Below, piece after piece: positions 8,488 to 16,396 of a stretch of 64,000 nt of DNA (positions are counted from its first letter, which is position 1; every line of letters begins with the position of its first letter). Position numbers and translations under genes: made by a program. The notes under the pieces were generated by a model that saw only the letters and a list, made by a program, of their open reading frames with translations, searched no databases and had not been told where the DNA came from. The stretch is from Actinoplanes solisilvae (GTDB lineage: Bacteria > Actinomycetota > Actinomycetes > Mycobacteriales > Micromonosporaceae): positions 1-64,000 of the forward strand of contig NZ_RJAC01000028.1 of the NCBI RefSeq assembly GCF_003999975.1, given 5' to 3'.

Positions 8488-9297
8488 TCAGGCTCCGGCC
8501 CACTCCGGCCAGGGGCGGTCCTCCTCGGGCAGCATCGCGCCGAGCAGGCCGTACGCCTCGGTCAGGCTCGGCCGGTGGGCCGGGTCGGGGGCGTAGAGGC
8601 GGTCGATCACGTCGTGCACCGGTTTCGGGGTCTTGCCCTCGACCGGTGGGTCGCCGGTCAGGGCCTCGCGCAGCGTGATGCCCAGGGCGTAGATGTCCAT
8701 GCCGGCGCTGATCGGCTCGCACGCCTCCATCTCGGGGGCGGCGTAACCAGTGGTGCCGACGGGCTTGCCGGCCGGCTGCGGGGTGCCGAGCTCGCGGGCC
8801 GAGCCAAAGTCGACGAGGATCGGGCGGCCGTCGCGAAGCACGACGTTCTCCGACTTGACGTCGACGTGGGCCAGGCCTCGTGTGTGCAGTGCGCGCAGGC
8901 CGGTCAGCAGCTGCAGGCCGAGCGTCGCGACCTCGGTCTCGACCAGTTTGCCGTCGTCGTCGACCTCGTCGGCCAGCGTCGGGCCGTCCACGTACTCCAT
9001 CACGATGTACGGCATCGGGCCGGTCACGTCGGCGGCGTAGAGGCGGGGCAGCACCGGGTGCGGGTTGTCGCGGAGGGCGATGACCTCGCGGGCCAGCGCA
9101 CGCTTCGCGCGGGGGTGCTTGACCTGATGCGGGCGGGGCAGTTTGAGGACCGCCGTGATCCACAGGCGCGGCGACCAGACCAGCCAGGTCTCGCAGCGCT
9201 GCCCGACGCCCAGCCGTTCCCAGGCGCAGAAGCCGCCGGGCATTCGCGTGCCCTCCGCGAACTCCCAGATCGGCTCGCCGTCCACGTCGTCGTTCAT
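8488..9297 (-). CDS. Small soluble Ser/Thr protein kinase-like protein
   Basis: A 269-residue protein made almost entirely of one eukaryotic-type kinase fold, without a membrane segment. The ATP-binding Lys is probably K52 ('AVLKLP'). The catalytic loop is 'HVDVKSEN' (D146, K148, N151), so the usual HRD Arg is replaced by Val, and the metal-binding DFG is at 163-165. An 'APE' motif and a 'DIYALGITL' F-helix follow, so the main catalytic residues are kept. No sensor domain is visible. A strong hairpin (9341-9378) separates it from the Ser/Arg-rich microprotein and ABC exporter on the same strand. Its substrate is unknown. Confidence 0.85.
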   Translation of the reverse strand: MNDDVDGEPIWEFAEGTRMPGGFCAWERLGVGQRCETWLVWSPRLWITAVLKLPRPHQVKHPRAKRALAREVIALRDNPHPVLPRLYAADVTGPMPYIVMEYVDGPTLADEVDDDGKLVETEVATLGLQLLTGLRALHTRGLAHVDVKSENVVLRDGRPILVDFGSARELGTPQPAGKPVGTTGYAAPEMEACEPISAGMDIYALGITLREALTGDPPVEGKTPKPVHDVIDRLYAPDPAHRPSLTEAYGLLGAMLPEEDRPWPEWAGA

Positions 9298-9340
9298 CGC
9301 TGGCCCCCGCCGGGTCTTGTCGAAATGAAGCGAGATGAAT

Positions 9341-9378
9341 GGAGGCCCACCCGGGTCGTCGCACCCGGGCGGGCCTCC
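9341..9378 (-). terminator. Strong hairpin behind the exporter/microprotein genes
   Basis: The 16-base arms at 9341-9356 and 9363-9378 pair with a single A-C mismatch around a 6-base loop. The hairpin sits 22 bp after the stop of the microprotein (9401-9403) and 44 bp before the kinase start. No clear T-tract follows on either strand, so it may be an actinobacterial U-less terminator or an mRNA-stabilising structure. Confidence 0.7.
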
Positions 9379-9400
9379 CCCACTAATTACCGAGGAAATT

Positions 9401-9514
9401 TCAGTGACAACGCGAACGGCTGCGCGACTTGCTACGCGAGCGGCTGCGGCTGTGGCGACGCTTCTTGTGGTGACGCTTGCGGTACTCGAGCGGCGTCTGG
9501 ATCCGACCGGCCAT
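9401..9514 (-). CDS. Ser/Arg-repeat microprotein, 37 residues
   Basis: An ATG at 9514 is preceded by GAGGGGGTG at good spacing and opens 37 codons to TGA at 9401. The product starts 'MAGRIQTPLEYRKRHHKK' and continues with about seven alternating Ser-Arg/Ser-Lys dipeptides, ending Cys-His. It has no signal peptide and no membrane segment and is extremely basic. The first 83 bp overlap, in another frame, the 3' end of the ABC exporter gene, whose last residues there are low-complexity. Function is unknown. Ser/Arg dipeptides are classic kinase targets, and a kinase gene is next door, but a link is only inference. Confidence 0.6.
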   Translation of the reverse strand: MAGRIQTPLEYRKRHHKKRRHSRSRSRSKSRSRSRCH

Positions 9515-11183
9515 GTTGTTCACCCCCTCTCAGTGGCTCCAAGGTGACGACACGGTCGGCGATGGCCGCCGTGTCCTGGTCGTGGGTTACGAGCAGAACC
9601 GTCCGGTCTGCGGTCGCGGACCGGATCGCTCGCATGATCGAGGTGGCGGCGGCCTGGTCGAGCGAGGCGGTCGGCTCGTCCAGCAGCACCAGGGGGGCGT
9701 TCGAGACGGCGGCCCGGGCCAGCGCGACCCGGCGCCGCTGTCCGCCGGAGAGGCGTACGCCGCCCTCGCCCAGCGGGGTGTCGTAGCCGTCGGGCATGTC
9801 CTGGGCGAACTCGTCGACCAGCGCGGCCTTGCCGGCGGCGAGCACGTCGGCCCGGGTGGCCTCGGCCGAGCCGAACGCGATGTTCTCGGCCAGGGTGCCG
9901 TCGAGCAGCCACGGGTCCTGCGGCACGAAGGCGATGCGTTCGCGCAGGCTCTGCAGCTTGCAGTCGCGGACGTCGATGCCGTCGATCAGTACGGCGCCGG
10001 CGTCGACGTCGTAGAGGCGCAGCAGCAGGTGCAGGGTGGTGCTCTTGCCGGCGCCGCTCGGGCCGATCAGGGCGACCGTCTCGCCGACGCCGATGCGCAG
10101 GTCGAAGTCGCGCAGCACGGGACGGTCCCGGTCATATCCGAAGCCGACGTCGCGGAAGCACACCTCGCGCCGCAGCGTCGGGGCCGTGATGGCGCCCGGC
10201 CGGTCGACGATGGCCTCGTCGCTGTCGAGCACCTCGGCCACCCGTTGCGCACTGGCCGAGGCCTTCGCGAGCGTCGTGGACAGCCGGGTCAGCGCTCGCA
10301 CCGGAGAATAGAGGTCGGCCAGGTAGGCGACGACCACCAGCAGTTCACCGGTGCTCAGGTTGCCGGCCAGCACCTGGCGCCCGCCGACCAGCAGCACCAG
10401 TCCGGCGCCGATCGCCAGCACGATGTCGGCCAGGGGTGTCCAGCGCGCCGACACGTTGATCGCCTTCAGCTCGGAGCTCAGCGCCGCGTTGTTGCGTACG
10501 CCGAACTCGCGGGCGGCCCGGTCGGTGCGGCCGAACGCCTGCACGGCCCGTACGTTGCGTACGAGGTCGGTGGTGGCCGCGGCCAGCCGGCCCGACTCGG
10601 CCCGGGCGTCCTGCTGGGCTGCCCGAACGCGCCGACGTTGGCGAATCGCGAGCAGAGCCAGCGGCGGCAGCACCGCCACGCCCACCGCGGCCAGTCCGGG
10701 GTCGAAGATGACCAGGATGGTCAGCACCGCGATCAGCATGAGCACGTCGGGGATGAGGGTCTCGACCAGTGCCACGATCGCGTCCAGCATCCGGCCGACG
10801 TCGGAGGTGAGGCGCGACAGCAGCTCCCCGCTGGGCATCCGGTCGTGCCAGCGCAGCGAGCGCGACACCGCGTGGTCGAACACCCGGGCCCGCACTCGCG
10901 CCCCGATCCGCTCGGCGGCGCGCTCCACGCTCATCACGCCGGCCATGTCGAGCAGGCCGGAGATCGCGCTGAGCCCGACGGTGGCGGCCGCGGCGACCAC
11001 CAGCAGGATGGGGCGCGGGTTCTCGGCGCCGATGACCTGGTCGACCGCGAACGCCAGCGGCCACGGCTGGGCCAGCGCCACCACGACCTGCAGGACGTTG
11101 ATCCCGGCCCCGGCCGACAGCGCCGGCGCCTCGGCCCGCAACGCGGGTCCGGCGACGGTGACGGCGAGTGGGATCTTCGGCAT
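9432..11183 (-). CDS. ABC exporter, fused membrane and ATPase domains
   Basis: A 583-residue half-transporter of the type-I exporter (MsbA/LmrA-like) architecture. Six membrane helices fill the first ~310 residues. The nucleotide-binding domain carries Walker A 'GPSGAGKST', the signature 'LSGGQRRR', Walker B 'LVLLDEPT' and a switch His 'LLVTHD'. It probably works as a homodimer. Substrate is unknown; the adjacent Ser/Arg microprotein is one candidate but could equally be cytoplasmic. It is divergent, 78 bp away, from a two-component system that may control it. The last ~30 residues are low-complexity Pro/Gln-rich and overlap the microprotein gene. Confidence 0.92.
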   Translation of the reverse strand: MPKIPLAVTVAGPALRAEAPALSAGAGINVLQVVVALAQPWPLAFAVDQVIGAENPRPILLVVAAAATVGLSAISGLLDMAGVMSVERAAERIGARVRARVFDHAVSRSLRWHDRMPSGELLSRLTSDVGRMLDAIVALVETLIPDVLMLIAVLTILVIFDPGLAAVGVAVLPPLALLAIRQRRRVRAAQQDARAESGRLAAATTDLVRNVRAVQAFGRTDRAAREFGVRNNAALSSELKAINVSARWTPLADIVLAIGAGLVLLVGGRQVLAGNLSTGELLVVVAYLADLYSPVRALTRLSTTLAKASASAQRVAEVLDSDEAIVDRPGAITAPTLRREVCFRDVGFGYDRDRPVLRDFDLRIGVGETVALIGPSGAGKSTTLHLLLRLYDVDAGAVLIDGIDVRDCKLQSLRERIAFVPQDPWLLDGTLAENIAFGSAEATRADVLAAGKAALVDEFAQDMPDGYDTPLGEGGVRLSGGQRRRVALARAAVSNAPLVLLDEPTASLDQAAATSIMRAIRSATADRTVLLVTHDQDTAAIADRVVTLEPLRGGEQHGRSDPDAARVPQASPQEASPQPQPLA

Positions 11184-11261
11184 GCGTGTGACTTTGCTCG
11201 CACGCAGGTCGGAGAGGCTATTGCACCTTGGTACTAGTCCTTACGCCCCTACGCTGCGGTT

Positions 11262-12623
11262 ATGACCTCGACCGCGGGCCTGGTCGCTCGCTTCACCGTG
11301 GTCGGTCTGGCGGTGCTGGCCGCGATGGCCGCGCTGCTGGCGATGGCGGCCCGCCGGGCCGGCGCGGAACAGGCCACCGATGCGGCTCGCGAGGTCGCGT
11401 GGGTGACCGCCAAGGGTGTGGTCGAGCCGCGGCTGAACGCTCAGGTGCTGGCCGGCGACCCGGCCGCGCTTCAGGGCTTCCATGACTCCGTACGGCAGTA
11501 CGTGCTGCGCGGCTCCCTGGTGCGCGTGAAGCTCTGGGACGACTCCGGCAAGATCGTCTACTCGGACCAGCCGGAGCTGATCGGCACCCGCTGGGTCCTC
11601 GGCGAGGAAGAGCTGGAGGCCCTGCACCAGCAGCTGATCGACTCCGAGATCAGCGACCTGTCCCGGCCCGAGAACCGCTTCGAGACCGTGTACGGGAAAC
11701 TCCTCGAGCTCTACGTCGGCGTGCGCGCCCCCACCGGCGAGAACCTGCTGTTCGAGGTGTATTTCCGCTACGACGCGGTCGACCAGGCCGGCCAGGCGGC
11801 GTGGCGGCAGTTCGCCCCGGTCTCGCTCGGCGCCCTGGTCGCCCTGCAGCTCCTGCAGATCCCGCTGGCCTGGTCGCTCGCCCGCCGCCTGCAACGCCAG
11901 CAGCACGAGAGCGAGGCGCTGCTGCGGCACGCCGTCGAGGCCTCGGACGCCGAACGCCGCCGGATCGCCGGCAACCTGCACGACGGGGTGGTCCAGCAGC
12001 TCACCGGAGTCACGTACGCGCTGGACGCAGCCCGCCTGGGCCGGCCGGACGCCGGGCGCCAAGGGGAGGTCATCACCGAGGCCGCGACCGAGCTGCGGTC
12101 CGGGATCGGCGCGCTGCGGTCGCTGCTGGTCGACATCTATCCGCCCAACCTGGCCGAGGAGGGGCTGATCTCGGCCCTGGTCGAGCTGGCCGGCGGGCTC
12201 GAGCGCAGCGGGGTGCGGGTGAACCTGGACCTACCGGACACCGACGACTTCCCGGCGGTCACGGCGGGTCTGCTGTTCCGGGCCGCCCAGGAGACGCTGC
12301 GCAATGTCGGGACGCACAGCGGGGCCCGTCAGGTGGACATCAAAGTCACTGTTCAGGACGGCACGGTGCGCCTGGTGATAGATGATGACGGCCGGGGCTT
12401 CGACGCTGATCTGCTGGCCGAACGCAGCAGCGGCGGCCACTTCGGCCTGCGGGCCCTGGGTGACCTGATCGCCGGTGCGCACGGCCGGCTCGTCGTACGC
12501 TCCGCGCCCGCCGCCGGGACCCGAGTGGAAGTGGAGGTGCCCGTCGATGATCCGAGTGTTGATCGTCGACGATCACGCGGTCGTCCGGCGGGGCCTGGCC
12601 CAGCTCCTGGCGACGACGGATGA
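11262..12623 (+). CDS. NarL-type sensor histidine kinase
   Basis: A 453-residue membrane kinase. An N-terminal transmembrane helix, an extracytoplasmic sensor of roughly 150 residues, and a second helix ('LGALVALQLLQIPLAWSLA') precede a HisKA_3 domain with 'RRRIAGNLHDGVVQQL' (phospho-acceptor His in 'LHDG') and an HATPase domain ('LRNVGTHSG', 'DDDGRGF', 'GLRALGD'). The stop lies 77 bp inside the response regulator gene, an unusually long overlap; the last ~25 residues are disordered-looking. It is divergent from the ABC exporter. Confidence 0.93.
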   Translation: MTSTAGLVARFTVVGLAVLAAMAALLAMAARRAGAEQATDAAREVAWVTAKGVVEPRLNAQVLAGDPAALQGFHDSVRQYVLRGSLVRVKLWDDSGKIVYSDQPELIGTRWVLGEEELEALHQQLIDSEISDLSRPENRFETVYGKLLELYVGVRAPTGENLLFEVYFRYDAVDQAGQAAWRQFAPVSLGALVALQLLQIPLAWSLARRLQRQQHESEALLRHAVEASDAERRRIAGNLHDGVVQQLTGVTYALDAARLGRPDAGRQGEVITEAATELRSGIGALRSLLVDIYPPNLAEEGLISALVELAGGLERSGVRVNLDLPDTDDFPAVTAGLLFRAAQETLRNVGTHSGARQVDIKVTVQDGTVRLVIDDDGRGFDADLLAERSSGGHFGLRALGDLIAGAHGRLVVRSAPAAGTRVEVEVPVDDPSVDRRRSRGRPAGPGPAPGDDG

Positions 12624-13176
12624 CCTGTTCCTGGCCGGCGAGGCGGCCGACGGGGAGATCGCCGTCGGCCTCTGCGCCGAGTTGGAGCCCGACGTCGTAC
12701 TGATGGACCTGTCGATGCCGAACCTCGACGGCGTACGCACGACCGCGCGCATCCTGGCCACCCAGCCGGACCTGCACATCCTGGTGCTGACCTCGTTCAG
12801 CGACCAGAACCAGATCCTCGACGCGCTGCAGGCCGGGGCCGAGGGCTACCTGCTCAAGCACGCCGAGCCGGAGACCATCCTGGCCGGCATCCGCGAGGTG
12901 GTGGCGGGCGGCTCGCCGCTCGACCCGAAGGCGGCCCGGGTGCTGCTCACGGGTCGCCGCCCGGCGCCCGGCCCGGCCCTGAGCGACCGGGAACGCGAGG
13001 TGCTCGACCTGATCGGCGAGGGCCTGCCGAACAAGTCGATCGGGCGCCGCCTGGGCATCACCGAACGCACGGTCAAGGCCCACCTGACCAGCATCTACCA
13101 CCAGCTCGGCGTCACCGACCGCACGCAGGCGGCCCTGTGGGTCCAGCGCCGCACGGCGGGTGACGACGCCGGATGA
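12547..13176 (+). CDS. NarL/FixJ-family response regulator
   Basis: A 209-residue partner of the kinase just upstream. The receiver domain starts 'MIRVLIVDDHAVV' and has the acceptor Asp54 in 'LMDLSMP'. The LuxR-type helix-turn-helix ('LSDREREVLDLIGEG', 'ERTVKAHLTSIYHQLG') is C-terminal. The ATG at 12547 is inside the kinase gene; the stop overlaps the next gene's ATG (ATGA). Targets probably include the divergent ABC exporter, by position only. Confidence 0.95.
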   Translation: MIRVLIVDDHAVVRRGLAQLLATTDDLFLAGEAADGEIAVGLCAELEPDVVLMDLSMPNLDGVRTTARILATQPDLHILVLTSFSDQNQILDALQAGAEGYLLKHAEPETILAGIREVVAGGSPLDPKAARVLLTGRRPAPGPALSDREREVLDLIGEGLPNKSIGRRLGITERTVKAHLTSIYHQLGVTDRTQAALWVQRRTAGDDAG

Positions 13177-13445
13177 TCCAGCCCGGCGCGGACACCCGCC
13201 ACCGCCCGATCGTGCTGGACACGGGCGAGCTGCGCCCGTCGATCCGGCGTCGCGGGCGGACGGCCCGCCGCGCCTTCGACGTCGCCGTGGTCACGCTGCT
13301 CAGCGTCGGCGCGGTGGCCGCCGGGACGTGGAGCATCCTGACCGCGGCCCAGGGCAACGAACCGACGCAGCAGCCGGCGCCCCTGTGGTTCCCGGCGTCG
13401 ACGCCGTCCTCAGCCCCGAGCCCGACACCGTCTGCCAGCCGGTAG
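13173..13445 (+). CDS. Small single-pass membrane protein of the two-component operon
   Basis: A 90-residue protein translationally coupled to the response regulator (ATGA overlap). An Arg-rich N-terminal ~35 residues is followed by one transmembrane segment ('VAVVTLLSVGAVAAGTW') and a Pro/Ser-rich outer tail. I do not recognise the family. Its position suggests an accessory or sensor-modulating role for the kinase, but nothing in the sequence shows it. Confidence 0.7.
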   Translation: MIQPGADTRHRPIVLDTGELRPSIRRRGRTARRAFDVAVVTLLSVGAVAAGTWSILTAAQGNEPTQQPAPLWFPASTPSSAPSPTPSASR

Positions 13446-13724
13446 CGAACCGTCCGATTCTGGGTGAATTGCTCGGTTCGTGACGCAAGTCGCCCTAACG
13501 TGAACAATCGTCGGCATTCCTCACGTCTGCCGCATCCTTCGACGTATTCAAGGCGTCGGATGGCGGACCGGTGTGCTCGCGCCCGAGACACCGCCGGCTT
13601 CCGGCACGTCGCCCGCGACACCTGTGAAGGAACGGTCGACGCTCAGGGCGCCTTCGAGACCGAGATTGTCGACCGGCCTCCCGTACGTCATTAGGCTGAC
13701 AGGCCTCGGGAAGGGGCGGGCGCC

Positions 13725-14822
13725 GTGGACACCGGGACCGCGATCGTCTTTGTCGCAGTGGTCGGCGCGCGCTTCCTCGTGCCCCTGCTCATCCCGTTTT
13801 TCCCTCTGCCCGCGATCCTGGCCAGCCTGGTGCTCGACGGGGTCGACCAGACGATCTTCCAGGCGTTCGGCCACGACCCGCCGCAGTACCAGGGCTACGA
13901 CAAGGCGATGGACGTCTATTACCTGGCCGTCGCCTATCTGTCGACGATGCGCAACTGGACGAGCCGGCCGGCCGTACAGGTGGCGAGGTTCCTGTACTTC
14001 TACCGGCTCGTGGGCGTGGTGGCGTTCGAGCTGGCCGACTGGCGCCCGCTCCTGTTGATCTTCCCCAACACCTTCGAGTACTTCTTCATCGCGTACGAGG
14101 TGATTCGTCTGCGCTGGGACCCCGCCCGCATTCGCCTGCGCACCTGGATCATCATCGCCGCGACGATCTGGATCGTCGTCAAACTGCCCCAGGAGTGGTG
14201 GATCCACGTCGCGAAACTCGACGTGACCGACCTGATGGCCGAGCACGGCTGGATCCTGCCGACCCTGCTGGCGGTGCTCGCGCTCGCCGCGGCGCTGTTC
14301 TACTTCCTCGTCGTGCCGCGCCTGCCGGCTCCGGCCTGGCCGTGGCGGTTCGCCGCCGATCCGCTGCCCGAGAACATCGACGAGGCCGCCGAACGCGACC
14401 GCTGGGTGGCGGCCAACAGCCGGCTGTGGTCGACCGGCACGCTGGAGAAGGTCGTACTGATGGGCCTCCTCTGGGTGATCTATGCCGAGGTCCTGCCCGA
14501 GGGCCAGGCCGGCACCACCCAGCTGTTCCTCGGCGTCGCCGTGTTCGTGGTGATCAACGCGGCGATCTCGCTGTTCATCGCGAGGCGCACTCGCAGCTTC
14601 GAGTCGGCCCTGGCCGCCTTCGCCGTCCGAGCCCTGATCAACGTGGGGCTGATCCTGGTGGCGAGCTGGCTCGTTGGCGGCACACTGCAACGCGGCAACG
14701 CCATCTTCTTCGTCCTGCTGCTGAGCCTGATCACCCTGCTCGACGACCGCTTCCGCCCGGTCCACGAGGCCCGATTCGCCCCTTCCGTCGTCGGCCGATC
14801 AGCGGGCGAGTATTCGTCGTAG
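13725..14822 (+). CDS. Polytopic membrane protein of unknown function
   Basis: A 365-residue protein starting at GTG 13725, with about eight to nine hydrophobic segments. An amphipathic, aromatic-rich stretch ('QYQGYDKAMDVYYLAVAYLS') follows the first helices. No transporter signature, cofactor motif or catalytic residue is recognisable. It stands alone: about 280 bp of upstream DNA without a convincing gene and, downstream, a MerR-type promoter. Similar proteins are known to me only as actinobacterial hypothetical membrane proteins. Confidence 0.75.
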   Translation: MDTGTAIVFVAVVGARFLVPLLIPFFPLPAILASLVLDGVDQTIFQAFGHDPPQYQGYDKAMDVYYLAVAYLSTMRNWTSRPAVQVARFLYFYRLVGVVAFELADWRPLLLIFPNTFEYFFIAYEVIRLRWDPARIRLRTWIIIAATIWIVVKLPQEWWIHVAKLDVTDLMAEHGWILPTLLAVLALAAALFYFLVVPRLPAPAWPWRFAADPLPENIDEAAERDRWVAANSRLWSTGTLEKVVLMGLLWVIYAEVLPEGQAGTTQLFLGVAVFVVINAAISLFIARRTRSFESALAAFAVRALINVGLILVASWLVGGTLQRGNAIFFVLLLSLITLLDDRFRPVHEARFAPSVVGRSAGEYSS

Positions 14823-14826
14823 ACGC

Positions 14827-14858
14827 TTGCATTCCGTACCCGGGTACAGGCTTACCGT
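14827..14858 (+). promoter_or_regulatory. MerR-type promoter with dyad in an over-long spacer
   Basis: A -35-like TTGCAT (14827-14832) and a -10-like TACCGT (14853-14858) are 20 bp apart, longer than the normal 17. The spacer contains the perfect palindrome GTACCCGGGTAC (14836-14847). This is the classic layout for MerR-family activators, which untwist the long spacer. The MerR gene is the second gene of the transcript that follows. Confidence 0.7.
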
Positions 14859-14907
14859 CGACTCACGGCACCGAACTCGGCGCCGCGACCAGTTCGAGGA
14901 GTCCGCG

Positions 14908-15222
14908 ATGTCTTTCGTCGTTCCCGAATCCTGCACCTTGCCGACGGTGGAGCAGCCGCTGCGGCTGGCGGAGTTCGACCGGTTGTTCGCCACCGCCGTC
15001 GACCAGATCGAGTCGCTCAGCCCGACCCGTGCGCGGATGCTGCTGTCCGGTCCGGCCGGTCTGGCGGCCACTGTCCGCGATCTGACCGGGCGGGAGACCG
15101 ACTGCTGCTCGTTCTTCACGTTCACGATCAGCTCCCGGCCGCAGACGCTGGTCCTCGACATCCGAGTACCCGCCGAGTACGCCGACGTCCTCGCCTCGCT
15201 GATCGATCGTGCCCGCGCATGA
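14908..15222 (+). CDS. Small Cys-pair protein in a MerR operon
   Basis: A 104-residue protein; the start at ATG 14908 follows an AGGAG-like site. It begins 'MSFVVPESCTLPTVEQPLR' and has a conserved-looking 'RETDCCSFFTF' pair of adjacent cysteines near residue 65, plus a third Cys near residue 9. Proteins like this occur beside MerR regulators in other actinomycetes as hypothetical proteins. A metal- or thiol-handling role is inferred from the cysteines and the neighbour. The stop overlaps the regulator gene by 4 bp. Confidence 0.7.
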   Translation: MSFVVPESCTLPTVEQPLRLAEFDRLFATAVDQIESLSPTRARMLLSGPAGLAATVRDLTGRETDCCSFFTFTISSRPQTLVLDIRVPAEYADVLASLIDRARA

Positions 15223-15668
15223 CCGGCCCGGCCGAACGCGGTGGGTTGCGCACCAGCCAGGTCGCCGAGCGGGCCGGCGTCAACATTCAGACGCTGCGCT
15301 ACTACGAACGCCGCGGTCTGCTGGCCGAGCCGGCGCGCTCGAACGGTGGGCACCGGCTCTATCCGCCTGACACCGTTGCTCTGCTCACCGTGATCAAGGC
15401 CGCGCAGCGGCTCGGATTCACCCTCGATGAGGTAGCCGACCTGCTCGATGCGGGCCGCCGCGGGCACCCCACGCCCGATCTGCGGCAGCGAGCCCTCGAC
15501 AAGATCACCGAGATCGACGCGAGGATCGCTGACCTGACCGCCATTCGCACCTCGCTCACCGACGTCGTGGACGCCCGCTGCGACAGCATCACCGACTGCA
15601 CCTGCGCCGACTGCCCGCTCCCGTTTCTGACCGTCACCACTGTCGCGCCAGACGGGGAGCGGCCGTGA
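15219..15668 (+). CDS. MerR-family transcriptional regulator
   Basis: 149 residues. The N-terminal winged helix ('LRTSQVAERAGVNIQTLRYY', 'RSNGGHRLYP') and the long dimerisation helix are typical of MerR. The C-terminal end has a Cys cluster 'CDSITDCTCADCPLP' that could bind a metal ion. A Cys at the start of the dimerisation helix, as in mercury MerR, is not seen, so the inducer is not predictable. It most likely autoregulates from the long-spacer promoter at 14827-14858. Confidence 0.9.
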   Translation: MTGPAERGGLRTSQVAERAGVNIQTLRYYERRGLLAEPARSNGGHRLYPPDTVALLTVIKAAQRLGFTLDEVADLLDAGRRGHPTPDLRQRALDKITEIDARIADLTAIRTSLTDVVDARCDSITDCTCADCPLPFLTVTTVAPDGERP

Positions 15669-15704
15669 CCCAGTCCTTCGGCGCCCCGCTCGCTGCCCCG
15701 GCGT

Positions 15705-16376
15705 TCACCGATGGAGTGGTTCGGCATCGAGCGGGACGCTCACCGCGGTCACCACGAGGTTCCGCTCGACGAGGTAGCGGCCGTTCATCGGGATGGGGTC
15801 GGTGACCAGCAGGCGGGCCGTGAAGGTCTGGGTGGTGGGGTCGATGGTGAGCTCGGCCTCGTCGAAGCCGAGCCAGCGGGCGGTCAGCGGGTGCCAGGCC
15901 TTGTAGATGGACTCCTTGGCGCTGAACAGCAGGCGATCCCAGTGGACGGTGGGGTCGGCGGTGGTCAGCTCGGCCAGATGGTCGCGTTCGGCGGGGGAGG
16001 TGACCAGGCGCAGGACGTCGGGGGGCAGCGGGGCGTGGGGCTCGGCGTCGATGCCGATGGAGGCCAGGTCGGTGGCGCGGGCGACGACCGCCGCGCGGTA
16101 GCCGGTGCAGTGGGTGAGGCTGCCGACGATGCCGTTCGGCCACAGGGGCTCGCGGTTGGGGCCGGTCAGGATCGGGACGGCGGGGACGCCCAGGCGGGCC
16201 AGTGCGACGCGGGCACAGCGGCGGGTGGTCATGAACTCGCGGCGGCGGCCGTCGACCGCCCGGGTGATCAGGTGTTCCTCGCCGGGATGCGGCTGTTCGT
16301 CCGGGGCATCCTCGAAGGCCTCCGCGGCGACAGCGGCGGCCGGCACGATCTTTTCCAGCACCGGACGATTCTCCAC
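15705..16376 (-). CDS. 4'-phosphopantetheinyl transferase (EntD/Sfp-like)
   Basis: A 223-residue enzyme that transfers phosphopantetheine from CoA to carrier-protein serines, activating polyketide, peptide or siderophore synthases. Signature motifs are present: 'SIGIDAEPH' (metal-binding Asp and Glu) and 'FSAKESIYKAWHPLT' (the W/F-x3-KE-x3-K motif). The upstream 'GSLTHC' matches the usual 'GSISHS'. Start is GTG 16376; GTG 16361 is the alternative. No carrier-protein synthase is in this window, so its clients are elsewhere. Same strand as the LysR gene, 20 bp downstream of it. Confidence 0.92.
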   Translation of the reverse strand: MENRPVLEKIVPAAAVAAEAFEDAPDEQPHPGEEHLITRAVDGRRREFMTTRRCARVALARLGVPAVPILTGPNREPLWPNGIVGSLTHCTGYRAAVVARATDLASIGIDAEPHAPLPPDVLRLVTSPAERDHLAELTTADPTVHWDRLLFSAKESIYKAWHPLTARWLGFDEAELTIDPTTQTFTARLLVTDPIPMNGRYLVERNLVVTAVSVPLDAEPLHR

Positions 16377-16396
16377 CGTACGGGCGGCCGTCCTGA

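Noticed and set aside
13464..13694. A 76-codon + strand frame in the gap before the membrane protein gene
   Set aside because: Arg-rich, no ribosome-binding site, no family resemblance; typical of random open frames in such GC-rich DNA.
14827..14907. An upstream TTG start for the Cys-pair protein at 14827
   Set aside because: That codon is the -35 element of the MerR-type promoter; the ATG at 14908 has a ribosome-binding site.
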